Source of the DNA: Tabrizicola caldifontis
Lineage (GTDB): Bacteria; Pseudomonadota; Alphaproteobacteria; Rhodobacterales; Rhodobacteraceae
NCBI RefSeq assembly: GCF_004762095.1
Contig: NZ_SIJH01000007.1
Coordinates: 110,653-174,652, forward strand
Length of the DNA: 64,000 nucleotides
Direction of reading: 5' to 3'
The notes beneath the pieces were generated by a model that saw only the letters and a list, made by a program, of their open reading frames with translations, had not been told where the DNA came from and did no database searches. Of this stretch, positions 1 to 7,541 are shown one piece after another (position 1 is the first letter of the stretch; each line of letters begins with the position of its first letter). The position numbers and the translations under genes were made by a program.

Positions 1-470
1 TGCAGGCGCTGATGCGCCTGATGCGGGGCGAAGAGGCCGAGGCGCGGGATCGCATGGCTTGGGTCAGCTTGTGCGGCGGGCTGGCGCTGGCCAATGCAGG
101 GCTGGGCGCGGTGCACGGGCTGGCGGGCGTGATCGGCGGGATGACCGGCGCAGCCCATGGCGTGATCTGCGGCGCGCTGCTTGGCCCGGTCCTGGCCGCG
201 AACCGGGCAGCGGCAACGGGCGCGGCCCGGGCGCGGCTGGACGAGGTCTGTTCCATCATTGCCACGCAACTTGGCTGCTCGGTCGAGGCCGCGCCCCTTG
301 CGCTTCAGTCCTGGGCGCGGGGAGCCGGCTTGCCCGGCCTTGCCGAGCTGGGCCTCGCCGCAAGCGACCATGCCCGGGTTGCCGAGGCGGCCTGCTCGGC
401 CTCGTCGATGAAGGGAAACCCAGTCCCGCTGTCGCCAGAGGCACTGTGCATGGTGCTGGCGACCGCCTGA
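1..470 (+). CDS. Iron-containing alcohol dehydrogenase family protein, C-terminal part (partial)
   Basis: The frame is open from base 3 with no start, so the gene enters from the left and only about 155 C-terminal residues are present. A GAVHG...AAHG pair with 14-residue spacing matches the two C-terminal metal-binding histidines of group III (iron-type) alcohol dehydrogenases and maleylacetate reductases. The position equivalent to the extra catalytic histidine of FucO-type enzymes is glycine (LAG), which argues against a classical lactaldehyde reductase. Substrate cannot be told from this fragment. The family normally acts as cytosolic NAD(P)-dependent oxidoreductases of about 380 residues. 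Confidence 0.7.
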   Translation, partial: QALMRLMRGEEAEARDRMAWVSLCGGLALANAGLGAVHGLAGVIGGMTGAAHGVICGALLGPVLAANRAAATGAARARLDEVCSIIATQLGCSVEAAPLALQSWARGAGLPGLAELGLAASDHARVAEAACSASSMKGNPVPLSPEALCMVLATA

Positions 471-585
471 CGGCGATGTGCCGCACGAGGGGGCACCTCC
501 TCGCGGAAACTTGATCGGGATCAAGGCATGCCTGACCGGGCCCCGCCAGTTTCGGCACAGGCATCAATCGCAGAAGGGTTCCGCA

Positions 586-762
586 ATGCGCCTGATGATG
601 ATCCTGTTTTCCATGATTGGCGTGGCGATGGCCGGGTCAGGGGTCATACTGGTCCTGTCCCTTGGCTACGTCACGCTATGGCCAATCGTCGGGGCAGCGG
701 CGGCGGGGGCGATCCTCGCCTTGCCGGTCAGCTGGTTCGTCGCCCGGCTGATCCAGACCTGA
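586..762 (+). CDS. Small two-helix membrane protein, unknown function
   Basis: A 58-residue protein starting at an ATG preceded by an AGAAGGG ribosome site. Almost the whole length is hydrophobic, forming two transmembrane segments (about residues 3-27 and 30-52) followed by a short basic end (ARLIQT). It resembles a small Rhodobacterales protein sometimes mislabelled CTP synthetase in databases; that memory is not tested here. An upstream in-frame ATG at 478 would add residues without membrane character and has no better ribosome site. No function is assigned. Confidence 0.6.
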   Translation: MRLMMILFSMIGVAMAGSGVILVLSLGYVTLWPIVGAAAAGAILALPVSWFVARLIQT

Positions 763-920
763 GCCGGCCCTAGGCAAGGCGTAGCAGCGGCCAAAAGGTG
801 CATTCCCCACTCCGTCAGGAACGGAGAGAGGGGGCAGCGGCCCGTCTCATTCTGCCCTGCTGCCCGCATCACGCGAGCTGGCGGGCGCCTGCTACGCTAT
901 GCAGGCGGTTCGGCGCAGTT

Positions 921-1691
921 CTAGGTGTCCAGGAAGACCCTGACGGTTTCCTCGAATTCACGCGGCTTCTCGGCGTGCAGCCAGTGCCCTGCGCCGGGGA
1001 TCCTTGCAAAACGCGCCTTTGGGAACAGGGCCCGGATCGTCTCGCGGTGCTCGGGGCGGACATAGGGGCTTTCCGCCCCGGTCAGGAACAGCACGGGTCC
1101 GTCGAAGCGCCCCTGTGTGCCGGGCCAGCCGACGATCTTCGGCATCTCGGCTTCCAGAACTTCCAGGTTCAGCTTCCAGCGCGGCGGGTGCTGGCGCAGA
1201 TCCAGCGATTGCAGGAAGAAGGCCCGCAGCGCCGGATCCCCCACCCCCGCCGCGGCAAGTGCGGCATCGGCCTCGGCGCGCGAGGTGATGCGTGTCAGAT
1301 CCAGAGAGGCCATGGCGCGGGCATGGCGCGTCTGGTCATGTTCGTAGGCCACCGGGGCGATATCGGCGACGATCAGCCGCCGGATCAGCCCCGGCTGCGT
1401 CAGCGCCAGCTGCATTGCCGCTTTCCCCCCCATCGAATGCCCCAGCAGATCGACAGGTGCGCCAATGGCCCTTATGACTTCTGCCAGGTCGGCTGCCATC
1501 TCGGGATAGCCATGCACCGGAAAGCGCGGGCTGTCGCCGTGGTTGCGCATGTCCACTGCCACGACATCCCGGCGGTCGGCCAGCCGGCGCGCGATCACCC
1601 CCCAGTTCCGCCCCGAACCGTACAGGCCATGGGCAATCACCAGGGTCGGGGCAAGGGACGCAGCGGCCGGATGGCGGATCGTGGCAAGCAT
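921..1691 (-). CDS. Alpha/beta hydrolase (YbfF-like esterase)
   Basis: A 256-residue alpha/beta hydrolase fold enzyme. The HG oxyanion motif is at residues 21-22, the nucleophile elbow GHSMGG places the catalytic serine at residue 86, and the C-terminal GAGHWLH supplies the histidine. The early NWG and DMRNHGDSP motifs are typical of the YbfF esterase group, which hydrolyses acyl esters in the cytosol. The physiological substrate is unknown. It stands alone, divergent from the next gene; an imperfect hairpin (886-907) lies just downstream of its stop. Confidence 0.85.
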   Translation of the reverse strand: MLATIRHPAAASLAPTLVIAHGLYGSGRNWGVIARRLADRRDVVAVDMRNHGDSPRFPVHGYPEMAADLAEVIRAIGAPVDLLGHSMGGKAAMQLALTQPGLIRRLIVADIAPVAYEHDQTRHARAMASLDLTRITSRAEADAALAAAGVGDPALRAFFLQSLDLRQHPPRWKLNLEVLEAEMPKIVGWPGTQGRFDGPVLFLTGAESPYVRPEHRETIRALFPKARFARIPGAGHWLHAEKPREFEETVRVFLDT

Positions 1692-1786
1692 GGCGACTGT
1701 CTAGCCCTGTTGGTGCGGCGTGACCAGACCGGTTGAATAGCGCCTGCCTTGGCCTTAGCTTCACAACCGAACCAGGAGGGTCAGGC

Positions 1787-2158
1787 ATGAGCGCGGTTGC
1801 GATCCAGCAGATGGCCGATCGGGTGGCGCAGCTTCTTGAAGAGCGCCTGGCCGTGAGCGGGCGCGATCTGGCGGCGAAACTGCGCCGCGGCGGGCGGCTG
1901 CTGCCCAGGCGAGTGCGCGAGGGGGCCGAACTTCTGGCTGTTTCGGCCGAACGGGCGCAGAACCCAAAGCTTCTGGGCCAGATCGACATGGGCGCGGTAG
2001 CTGAAGCCTATGACGCTTGCGTGCGCCACCTGACCGCCATCGACCCCGCCAGTCGCCGGAAGGAAACGATTGCCGGCATGGTGGGCTTTGTCGGCTACGG
2101 CATCCTGTTCCTGATCGTCGCGGTCATCGCCGTGCTGGTCTGGCGCGGATTTCTGTAG
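1787..2158 (+). CDS. Hypothetical protein with C-terminal membrane anchor
   Basis: A 123-residue protein. The ATG at 1787 has a strong AGGAGG site about 8 bases upstream, so it is preferred to the TTG further upstream at 1733. Residues 1-95 are mostly helical and charged, rich in Arg, Glu and Ala. One hydrophobic helix near residues 97-119 (FVGYGILFLIVAVIAVLVW) ends the protein, giving a tail-anchored topology. I do not recognise the family. It precedes meaB by 138 bases on the same strand but shows no functional link. Confidence 0.7.
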   Translation: MSAVAIQQMADRVAQLLEERLAVSGRDLAAKLRRGGRLLPRRVREGAELLAVSAERAQNPKLLGQIDMGAVAEAYDACVRHLTAIDPASRRKETIAGMVGFVGYGILFLIVAVIAVLVWRGFL

Positions 2159-2296
2159 CCCCGCCGCTGAGGGTGGCAGAGCGGGCCCACCGGCGCATCC
2201 TGCGGCAAGGCAAGACCCTGTTGCCACAGCCATTCGACGCAAAAAAACTTCTGGCCGCCCCTCGCCAAGTCTGGTCCGATCCGGCACAAAGCCGGC

Positions 2297-3271
2297 ATGG
2301 ACACCGCAGACTGCGCCCGACTGATCCGTAACGGCGACCGCCGGGCGCTTGCCCGTGCGATCACGCTGGTCGAAAGCGCCCGCCCCGACCACAGGGCACA
2401 GGCGCTGGCGCTGCTGGGCGCGCTGCGCGAACCGAGGCGCGAGGCGCTGCGCATCGGGCTGTCCGGCACGCCGGGCGTCGGCAAGTCCACCTTCATCGAA
2501 ACCTTCGGCCTGATGCTGACCGGGCAGGGCCTCAAGGTCGCCGTGCTGGCGGTCGATCCCTCCTCGGCGCGCTCCGGCGGCTCGATCCTCGGCGACAAGA
2601 CGCGAATGGAACGGCTCTCGCGCGACCCGCGCGCCTTCATCCGCCCCTCGCCCAGCCAAAGCCAACTCGGCGGCGTCGCACGCCGCACGCGCGAGGCGGT
2701 GGCCTTGTGCGAGGCCGCGGGCTTCGACGTGGTGCTGATCGAGACGGTGGGCGTCGGCCAGTCGGAAACCGTGGTGGCGGAACTCTCCGACCTCTTCCTC
2801 CTCCTCCTCGCCCCGGCGGGCGGGGACGAGTTGCAGGGCGTGAAACGCGGGATCATGGAGATGGCCGACCTGATCCTGGTGAACAAGGCCGACGGCGACC
2901 TGAAACCCGCCGCGCTGCGCACCGTAGCGGACTATGCCGGGGCGCTGCAACTCCTGCGCCGCCGCCCGCAGGATCCACCGGGCTTCCCCAAGGCGCTGCC
3001 GGTCTCGGCTCTGGCCGACGACGGGCTGGACGCCGCCTGGGAGGCGATGCAGACGCTGGTGGCCTGGCGCAAGGAACACGGCCACTGGGACCGCACCCGC
3101 GCCGCCCAGGCCCGCCACTGGTTCGAGGAAGAGGTGCGCCAGGGCCTTCTGGCCGCGCTTTCGCGCGAGCCGCAAAAGGGTCTGATGGCCAGCCTCGGCG
3201 ATCGGGTGGCCGAGGGCGCGCTTACCCCCGAGGTCGCGGCGGCAGAGATGCTTCGGCTGCTTGGGCGCTAA
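2297..3271 (+). CDS. meaB: MeaB, G3E-family GTPase chaperone of methylmalonyl-CoA mutase
   Basis: A 324-residue P-loop GTPase. MeaB (ArgK family) loads and protects adenosylcobalamin-dependent mutases, mainly methylmalonyl-CoA mutase. The Walker A motif GTPGVGKST lies near residues 57-65, followed by AVDPSS, the QSE switch region (GVGQSE), and NKAD near residue 200 for guanine recognition. The length matches the family. The mutase gene itself is not in the window. Presence fits an organism using the ethylmalonyl-CoA pathway, as does mcl1 at 49667-50629. Confidence 0.95.
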   Translation: MDTADCARLIRNGDRRALARAITLVESARPDHRAQALALLGALREPRREALRIGLSGTPGVGKSTFIETFGLMLTGQGLKVAVLAVDPSSARSGGSILGDKTRMERLSRDPRAFIRPSPSQSQLGGVARRTREAVALCEAAGFDVVLIETVGVGQSETVVAELSDLFLLLLAPAGGDELQGVKRGIMEMADLILVNKADGDLKPAALRTVADYAGALQLLRRRPQDPPGFPKALPVSALADDGLDAAWEAMQTLVAWRKEHGHWDRTRAAQARHWFEEEVRQGLLAALSREPQKGLMASLGDRVAEGALTPEVAAAEMLRLLGR

Positions 3272-3304
3272 GCTCAGGACCGGCCGGATCGCGCGCCTTC
3301 CCGC

Positions 3305-3333
3305 TTGACCTTGGCGCGCGTTCCCCGTAAACG
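3305..3333 (+). promoter_or_regulatory. Predicted sigma-70 promoter of rpmB
   Basis: TTGACC at 3305-3310 and TAAACG at 3328-3333 are separated by 17 bases, about 70 bases before the rpmB start. The -35 hexamer is close to consensus and the -10 is moderate. Predicted from sequence alone. Confidence 0.5.
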
Positions 3334-3404
3334 CCCCCAATCGCATTCGAGGGCCGGGGATTCCCCGCCTTCCCCCGCTTTTGACGAATCGAAGGAACAC
3401 CGCA

Positions 3405-3692
3405 ATGTCGCGCGTCTGCGAACTCACCGGCAAGGGACCGATGACGGGCAACACCGTCTCCCACGCCAACAACAAGTCCCGCCGCCGGTTCCTGCCGAAC
3501 CTGAACGAGGTTACGCTGATCTCGGACGTGCTGGGGCAGTCGTTCAAGCTGCGTGTTTCGGCAGCCGGCCTGCGCTCGGTCGATCACCGGGGCGGTCTTG
3601 ACGCTTATCTGGCCAAGGCCAGGGACGAGGATCTTTCGCCCGCCGCGCTGAAGATCAAGAAAGAGATCGCCAAGGCCCAGGCTGGCGCCTGA
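3405..3692 (+). CDS. rpmB: 50S ribosomal protein L28
   Basis: A 95-residue L28. The N-terminal [16 protein letters not shown] and the basic NNKSRRRF segment are hallmarks of alphaproteobacterial L28. The ATG at 3405 has a GAAGGA site upstream. It forms a single-gene transcription unit with a plausible promoter at 3305-3333 and a strong terminator at 3713-3746. Confidence 0.98.
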   Translation: MSRVCELTGKGPMTGNTVSHANNKSRRRFLPNLNEVTLISDVLGQSFKLRVSAAGLRSVDHRGGLDAYLAKARDEDLSPAALKIKKEIAKAQAGA

Positions 3693-3712
3693 GCCATCGC
3701 AATCACGTAATA

Positions 3713-3746
3713 GGGCCCCGTCTTCCGGTCGAAGGCGGGGCCCTTT
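3713..3746 (+). terminator. Rho-independent terminator after rpmB
   Basis: GGGCCCCG at 3713 pairs with CGGGGCCC ending at 3743, the stem extended by CTTC/GAAG, and is followed by TTT. It lies 20 bases past the rpmB stop. Confidence 0.8.
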
Positions 3747-4109
3747 CGCATGGGCGGCTTCGCGCCCTCCGGAGACCAAAGGCGCACTTCCCGGTTGACT
3801 GTGCGGGAATCACGGCCGCCCCTTCCCGTCATGTCGCCTTGATAAGGAAGCAAGCAGCGTCCTTGTCCCGTCGGTGATCTTTGGTACACACCTGACCCGT
3901 GCCCAGAGGTGCAACCCGAACCATGCCGGCATCTGCGTTCCGGAAGCCCCTGACGCCGATTGCGCCGAAGGATCGGGAACGGCCCGATCCATGTCACGGA
4001 CCCGATCCATGCGATCGGCACCGATATCCATGAACTGGGCACTCACGGCGATCGGCTTGCCTGCAAGCCGAAGAAGTGGCGCGCGCGGTCTTCCCGCCTG
4101 CCAGCGGGT
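3747..4109. other. Intergenic stretch without a supported gene
   Basis: No open frame here looks like a protein. The only structure noted is an 11-base direct repeat, cccgatccatg, at 3983-3993 and 4001-4011. The stretch separates the rpmB terminator from the convergent gene at 4110-4418. Confidence 0.5.
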
Positions 4110-4418
4110 TCAGCGGCCGCAATAGGCCTCGGCTGTCTGGCCGAAGGTCTTGTAACGCTCCCAGAAGGCATCGTCCGCCTTGGTCTGCGACACCCAAGTC
4201 GCATGGGCAAGATCGGGATCGCGGAAGAACTTCGCCGCCCGCCGTTGATCGGCACCCGACAATGTCATGTCCGCCGCCTGCTGGATGCAGCTGCAAAGGG
4301 CCCTGTTGCCGCCGCGGTCTGATGCCATGCAGGCCCGCTGGATCGGACCGGCCCATACGGCGGCGGACATCATCGAGACGCTGGTCGCCACCGCGACTGC
4401 AAGGATATGGATCTTCAT
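4110..4418 (-). CDS. Small exported protein, unknown function
   Basis: A 102-residue protein. The ATG at 4418 follows an AGAGGCAG site. Residues 1-23 form a Sec signal peptide ending at AVWA, with likely cleavage before GPIQRAC. The mature part has four cysteines (QRAC, LCSC, AYC), suggesting disulfides in the periplasm, and an aromatic FWERYKTFG segment. Related Rhodobacterales proteins are sometimes labelled arginine transporter, but nothing here shows transport. Function is unknown. Confidence 0.7.
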   Translation of the reverse strand: MKIHILAVAVATSVSMMSAAVWAGPIQRACMASDRGGNRALCSCIQQAADMTLSGADQRRAAKFFRDPDLAHATWVSQTKADDAFWERYKTFGQTAEAYCGR

Positions 4419-4773
4419 ATGCTCTGCCTCTGTTGCCGAGCCGAAAGACGGGCAAGCCCCCCTCCGCTCCGGTCGTTTTCCTATGGAAACTATGACCGCA
4501 CCAAGACTTTTTTTCAACCTTGCCATGGGCTTGGCGAAAACCGGCCGATCGGCGCAATTCCTCGCGGACCCGAGCGGCCCCTGCCACAACATCCGGTGCC
4601 CCGGGGGCCGGAAGCATCCTGGCCCACACGAAAACGTGAGACACTCTGCCGCATCGGTCGGCATTTCCCCTTCCTGCCGGCACCTCAGCCGGCGCGCCCG
4701 CTGGGACGACAAGCCGAAACCGCATGAGGAGCCCCCCCTTTCGCGGCACCTCGGCTCAGGCTATACGCGCCCC
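4419..4773. other. Divergent intergenic region before lepA
   Basis: This 355-base gap between the exported-protein gene (minus) and lepA (plus) should hold both promoters. It is less GC-rich around 4485-4520, including a run of T near 4507-4514. I see no convincing small gene or hairpin in it. Reading frames running into lepA from upstream lack family similarity. Confidence 0.4.
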
Positions 4774-6573
4774 ATGATCGAGCTCGACCGCATCCGCAAC
4801 TTCTCCATCGTGGCGCATATCGACCACGGCAAATCCACGCTGGCCGACCGCCTGATCCAGATGACGGGCACGGTGGCCGAACGCGACATGAAGGCCCAGC
4901 TGCTGGACTCGATGGACATCGAGCGCGAACGCGGCATCACGATCAAGGCCAACACCGTCCGCATCGAATACCCGGCCAAGGACGGCAAGACCTATATCCT
5001 GAACCTGATCGACACCCCCGGCCATGTGGATTTTGCCTACGAGGTCTCCCGCTCCATGCGCGCAGTCGAGGGATCGCTGCTGGTCGTGGACGCCTCCCAG
5101 GGCGTCGAGGCACAGACGCTGGCCAACGTCTATCAGGCGCTGGACGCGGGGCACGAGATCGTCCCCGTCCTGAACAAGATCGACCTGCCGGCGGCCGAAC
5201 CCGAGCGGGTCAAACAGAACATCGAGGACGTGATCGGCCTCGACGCCAGTGACGCGATCCCGATCTCGGCCAAGACCGGTCTCGGCATCCCCGACGTGCT
5301 GGAAGCCATCGTCCACCGCCTGCCGCCGCCGAAGGGTGATGCCAACGCGCCCCTCAAGGCCATGCTGGTGGACAGCTGGTATGACGCCTACCTCGGCGTC
5401 GTCGTGATGATCCGCGTGGTGGACGGCGTGATCCGCAAGGGCGACCGCATCAAGATGATGCAGACCGGCGCGGTCTATGGCATCGACAAGCTGGCCGTGC
5501 TGAAACCACAGATGGTGGACATCGAGGAGCTTGGCCCCGGCGAAATCGGCGTCTTCACCGCCTCGATCAAGCAGGTCCGCGACACGCGCGTGGGCGACAC
5601 GATCACGCACGAGAAGCGGCCCTGCGACGCGCCGCTTCCCGGCTTCAAACCCTCGGTCCCGGTCGTCTTCTGCGGTCTCTTTCCGGTGGACGCCAACGAC
5701 TTCGAGGCGCTGCGCGACGCCATCGAGAAGCTGGCGCTGAACGACGCCTCCTTCACCTACGAGATGGAGACTTCGGCCGCCCTGGGCTTCGGCTTCCGCA
5801 TGGGCTTCCTCGGCCTTCTCCACCTCGAGGTCGTCCGCGACCGGCTGGAACGCGAATACGACCTTGACCTCATCACCACCGCGCCTTCGGTGGTCTTCAA
5901 GCTGCACATGAAGGACGGCGAGGTCCGCGACCTCCACAACCCCGCCGACATGCCCGACCTGACCTACGTGGACCATATCGAGGAGCCGCGGATCAAGGCC
6001 ACGATCATGGTGCCAGACGAATATCTGGGCGACATCCTGAAGCTTTGTCAGGACCGCCGCGGCATCCAGCTGAACCTGACCTATGCGGGCAACCGGGCGA
6101 TGGTGGAATACGACCTGCCGCTCGCCGAAGTGGTCTTCGACTTCTACGACCGGCTGAAATCGGTAACCAAGGGCTACGCGAGCTTCGACTACCAGATCAG
6201 CGGCTACCGCGAGGACAATCTGGTGAAGATGTCGATCCTGGTGAACGACGAACCCGTGGATGCGCTGGCGATGATGGTCCACCGCGACCGGGCCGAAGCC
6301 CGCGGCCGGTCGATGGTCGAGAAGCTGAAGGACCTGATCCCGCGCCATATGTTCAAAATCCCGATCCAGGCGGCCATCGGCGGACGGGTGATCGCGCGCG
6401 AGACCATTTCAGCGATGCGCAAGGACGTGACGGCGAAGTGCTATGGCGGTGATGCGACCCGGAAGAAGAAGCTTCTGGAGAAGCAGAAGGCCGGCAAGAA
6501 GAAGATGCGCCAGTTCGGGAAGGTGGAGATCCCGCAGGAGGCGTTCATCTCGGCTTTGAAGATGGATGGGTGA
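4774..6573 (+). CDS. lepA: Elongation factor 4 (LepA)
   Basis: A 599-residue translational GTPase of standard LepA length. AHIDHGKST near residues 13-21 is the P-loop, DTPGHVDF the switch II motif and NKID the guanine-binding motif. EF-G-like domains follow, and the LepA-specific C-terminal domain ends with the basic [19 protein letters not shown] segment. EF4 acts on ribosomes during translation and assembly. The ATG at 4774 matches the family start ([17 protein letters not shown]), although no strong ribosome site precedes it. Three hairpins follow the stop. Confidence 0.98.
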   Translation: MIELDRIRNFSIVAHIDHGKSTLADRLIQMTGTVAERDMKAQLLDSMDIERERGITIKANTVRIEYPAKDGKTYILNLIDTPGHVDFAYEVSRSMRAVEGSLLVVDASQGVEAQTLANVYQALDAGHEIVPVLNKIDLPAAEPERVKQNIEDVIGLDASDAIPISAKTGLGIPDVLEAIVHRLPPPKGDANAPLKAMLVDSWYDAYLGVVVMIRVVDGVIRKGDRIKMMQTGAVYGIDKLAVLKPQMVDIEELGPGEIGVFTASIKQVRDTRVGDTITHEKRPCDAPLPGFKPSVPVVFCGLFPVDANDFEALRDAIEKLALNDASFTYEMETSAALGFGFRMGFLGLLHLEVVRDRLEREYDLDLITTAPSVVFKLHMKDGEVRDLHNPADMPDLTYVDHIEEPRIKATIMVPDEYLGDILKLCQDRRGIQLNLTYAGNRAMVEYDLPLAEVVFDFYDRLKSVTKGYASFDYQISGYREDNLVKMSILVNDEPVDALAMMVHRDRAEARGRSMVEKLKDLIPRHMFKIPIQAAIGGRVIARETISAMRKDVTAKCYGGDATRKKKLLEKQKAGKKKMRQFGKVEIPQEAFISALKMDG

Positions 6574-6580
6574 GGCGCGG

Positions 6581-6655
6581 CCCCGGCTTCCGCCGGGGAG
6601 AAAACGCTCCAGTGGAGCGTTTCTGCGCCGAACGCCCGCGAACGCTTTCGCGGGC
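6581..6655 (+). repeat. Three consecutive hairpins downstream of lepA
   Basis: Three inverted repeats stand head to tail: CCCCGGC/GCCGGGG (6581-6598), AAACGCTCC/GGAGCGTTT (6602-6622, followed by TCTG) and GCCCGCGAA/TTCGCGGGC (6634-6655). All stems are perfect with loops of 3-4 bases. The second is a plausible lepA terminator. The array resembles dispersed palindromic elements of related genomes; only this copy is seen here. Confidence 0.6.
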
Positions 6656-6895
6656 GGACCTCTTCAGGCTCCCAACCAGATTGAACGCTTGCTTTGCTTT
6701 CCATGGCCTGAAAACTTTTCCAAGCGTTTGGTGAAAATCCGCGCCAAGAACTCTGATTTCATCGCACATTCCCGCCTGAGCCTCCTTCGCCTCTACGCTG
6801 ATCGCCTACCCGACGTTTTTCCCACGTCCTGGCCGGCGCCGTTCATGGTCTCGCGGGCGGTCTGGCCCAGATCGTAGGGTGCGATGTAGCGCACC
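6656..6895. other. Intergenic stretch with a large inverted repeat, no gene
   Basis: No supported coding frame. The composition is more AT-rich than its neighbours around 6680-6790. A perfect 12-base inverted repeat, TCGTAGGGTGCG (6872-6883) and its complement (6890-6901) with a 6-base loop, resembles REP-type palindromes built on GTAGGGTGCG/CGCACCCTAC. Confidence 0.5.
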
Positions 6896-7411
6896 CTACG
6901 ACGTTCCTCCCCGACCGCGCCGCATCCGCCCCCCTCCGCTCATATTCCCGTAGATCGGGTTTAAGACCGCCAACCCCTCACCGCACCCAAGGCCGCAACG
7001 CCTCCGGCAGCGCCAGCCGATCCGCCTCGCCCCCCTTCCCCTCCTCCCCCTCGAACCCCGGCTTCGGCCCCTCATGGGCCCCCCGATTCTGATAGTGTGA
7101 TATCGTCTCCGCCCCCCCCGGATCACCCCCGCCAGCCGGGCGTGCATGTAGCTGCGCAGGACATCATTGATCCGCGGCCCATAGTCCGGCCCCATCGACC
7201 GGAAGAACTTCAGCACATCCGCCTCCAGCCGCAGCGTCACCTTCTCCTTCCCGCTTGTCGGCCGCTTCTGCGCGATCTCGTGCCACTCCGCCGGGATGCG
7301 GCCCGTCATCTCGATGGAGTTGTGCAGGTCCCATTTCGGGTGCCGCATCACGTCCATCATGTAGGTCATCTGGGCGGCCTGGCGCGGGGTCAGTTTCCGA
7401 AGGTCGGGCAT
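6896..7411 (-). CDS. BrnA-family antitoxin-like protein, C-terminus probably frameshifted
   Basis: The first 100 residues form a BrnA-like antitoxin with a C-terminal ribbon-helix-helix region (KVTLRLEADVLKFFRSMG, then NDVLRSYMHARLAGVI). An AGGAGA site precedes the ATG. After residue 100 the frame becomes a low-complexity Gly/Arg tail ending at 6896. Gaining one base (or losing two) in the run of eight C at 7112-7119 would give a normal-looking tail ending ALRPWVR at 6978-6980, about 144 residues in all. BrnA normally represses its own operon and neutralises the RNase BrnT. No BrnT gene is adjacent, so this is an orphan. Confidence 0.7.
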   Translation of the reverse strand: MPDLRKLTPRQAAQMTYMMDVMRHPKWDLHNSIEMTGRIPAEWHEIAQKRPTSGKEKVTLRLEADVLKFFRSMGPDYGPRINDVLRSYMHARLAGVIRGGRRRYHTIRIGGPMRGRSRGSRGRRGRGARRIGWRCRRRCGLGCGEGLAVLNPIYGNMSGGGRMRRGRGGTS

Positions 7412-7450
7412 GGGCGGTCTCCTGTGCGGCCGCCATCCTGCGACGAAAAG

Positions 7451-7533
7451 GTTAACGCCCGCGAAAGCCAGCTACCTGCCAGACAGATGCCAGACGGAAG
7501 CTGGCAGGGGGGGCGAGCCGTTCGTTAACGCCC
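7451..7533. promoter_or_regulatory. Candidate operator upstream of the brnA-like gene
   Basis: Two direct copies of TGCCAGAC (7477-7484, 7488-7495) are one helical turn apart (11 bases). They lie between an inverted pair GCCAGCT (7467-7473) and AGCTGGC (7499-7505), and GTTAACGCCC occurs at both 7451-7460 and 7524-7533. RHH antitoxins commonly bind such repeats to autoregulate. Assignment to BrnA is inferred from position only. Confidence 0.4.
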
Positions 7534-7541
7534 AAGGGCGT

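Noticed and set aside
1781..3547. Long minus-strand frame opposite meaB
   Set aside because: Same reason: a shadow of meaB and neighbours, low-complexity His/Gln/Arg-rich, no recognisable domain.
3983..4011. Repeat of cccgatccatg as a possible CRISPR or operator
   Set aside because: Only two copies 18 bases apart with no spacer array; likely chance.
3747..4109. Short open frames as small genes
   Set aside because: No ribosome site, no hydrophobic or domain pattern.
4756..6348. Long open frame on the minus strand opposite lepA
   Set aside because: It mirrors lepA codon structure in high-GC DNA, has no family motifs and no ribosome site. lepA is certain on the plus strand.
7412..7541. A BrnT toxin gene upstream of the brnA-like gene
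   Set aside because: The gap is 130 bases, too short for BrnT (about 90 residues), and no such frame is seen.
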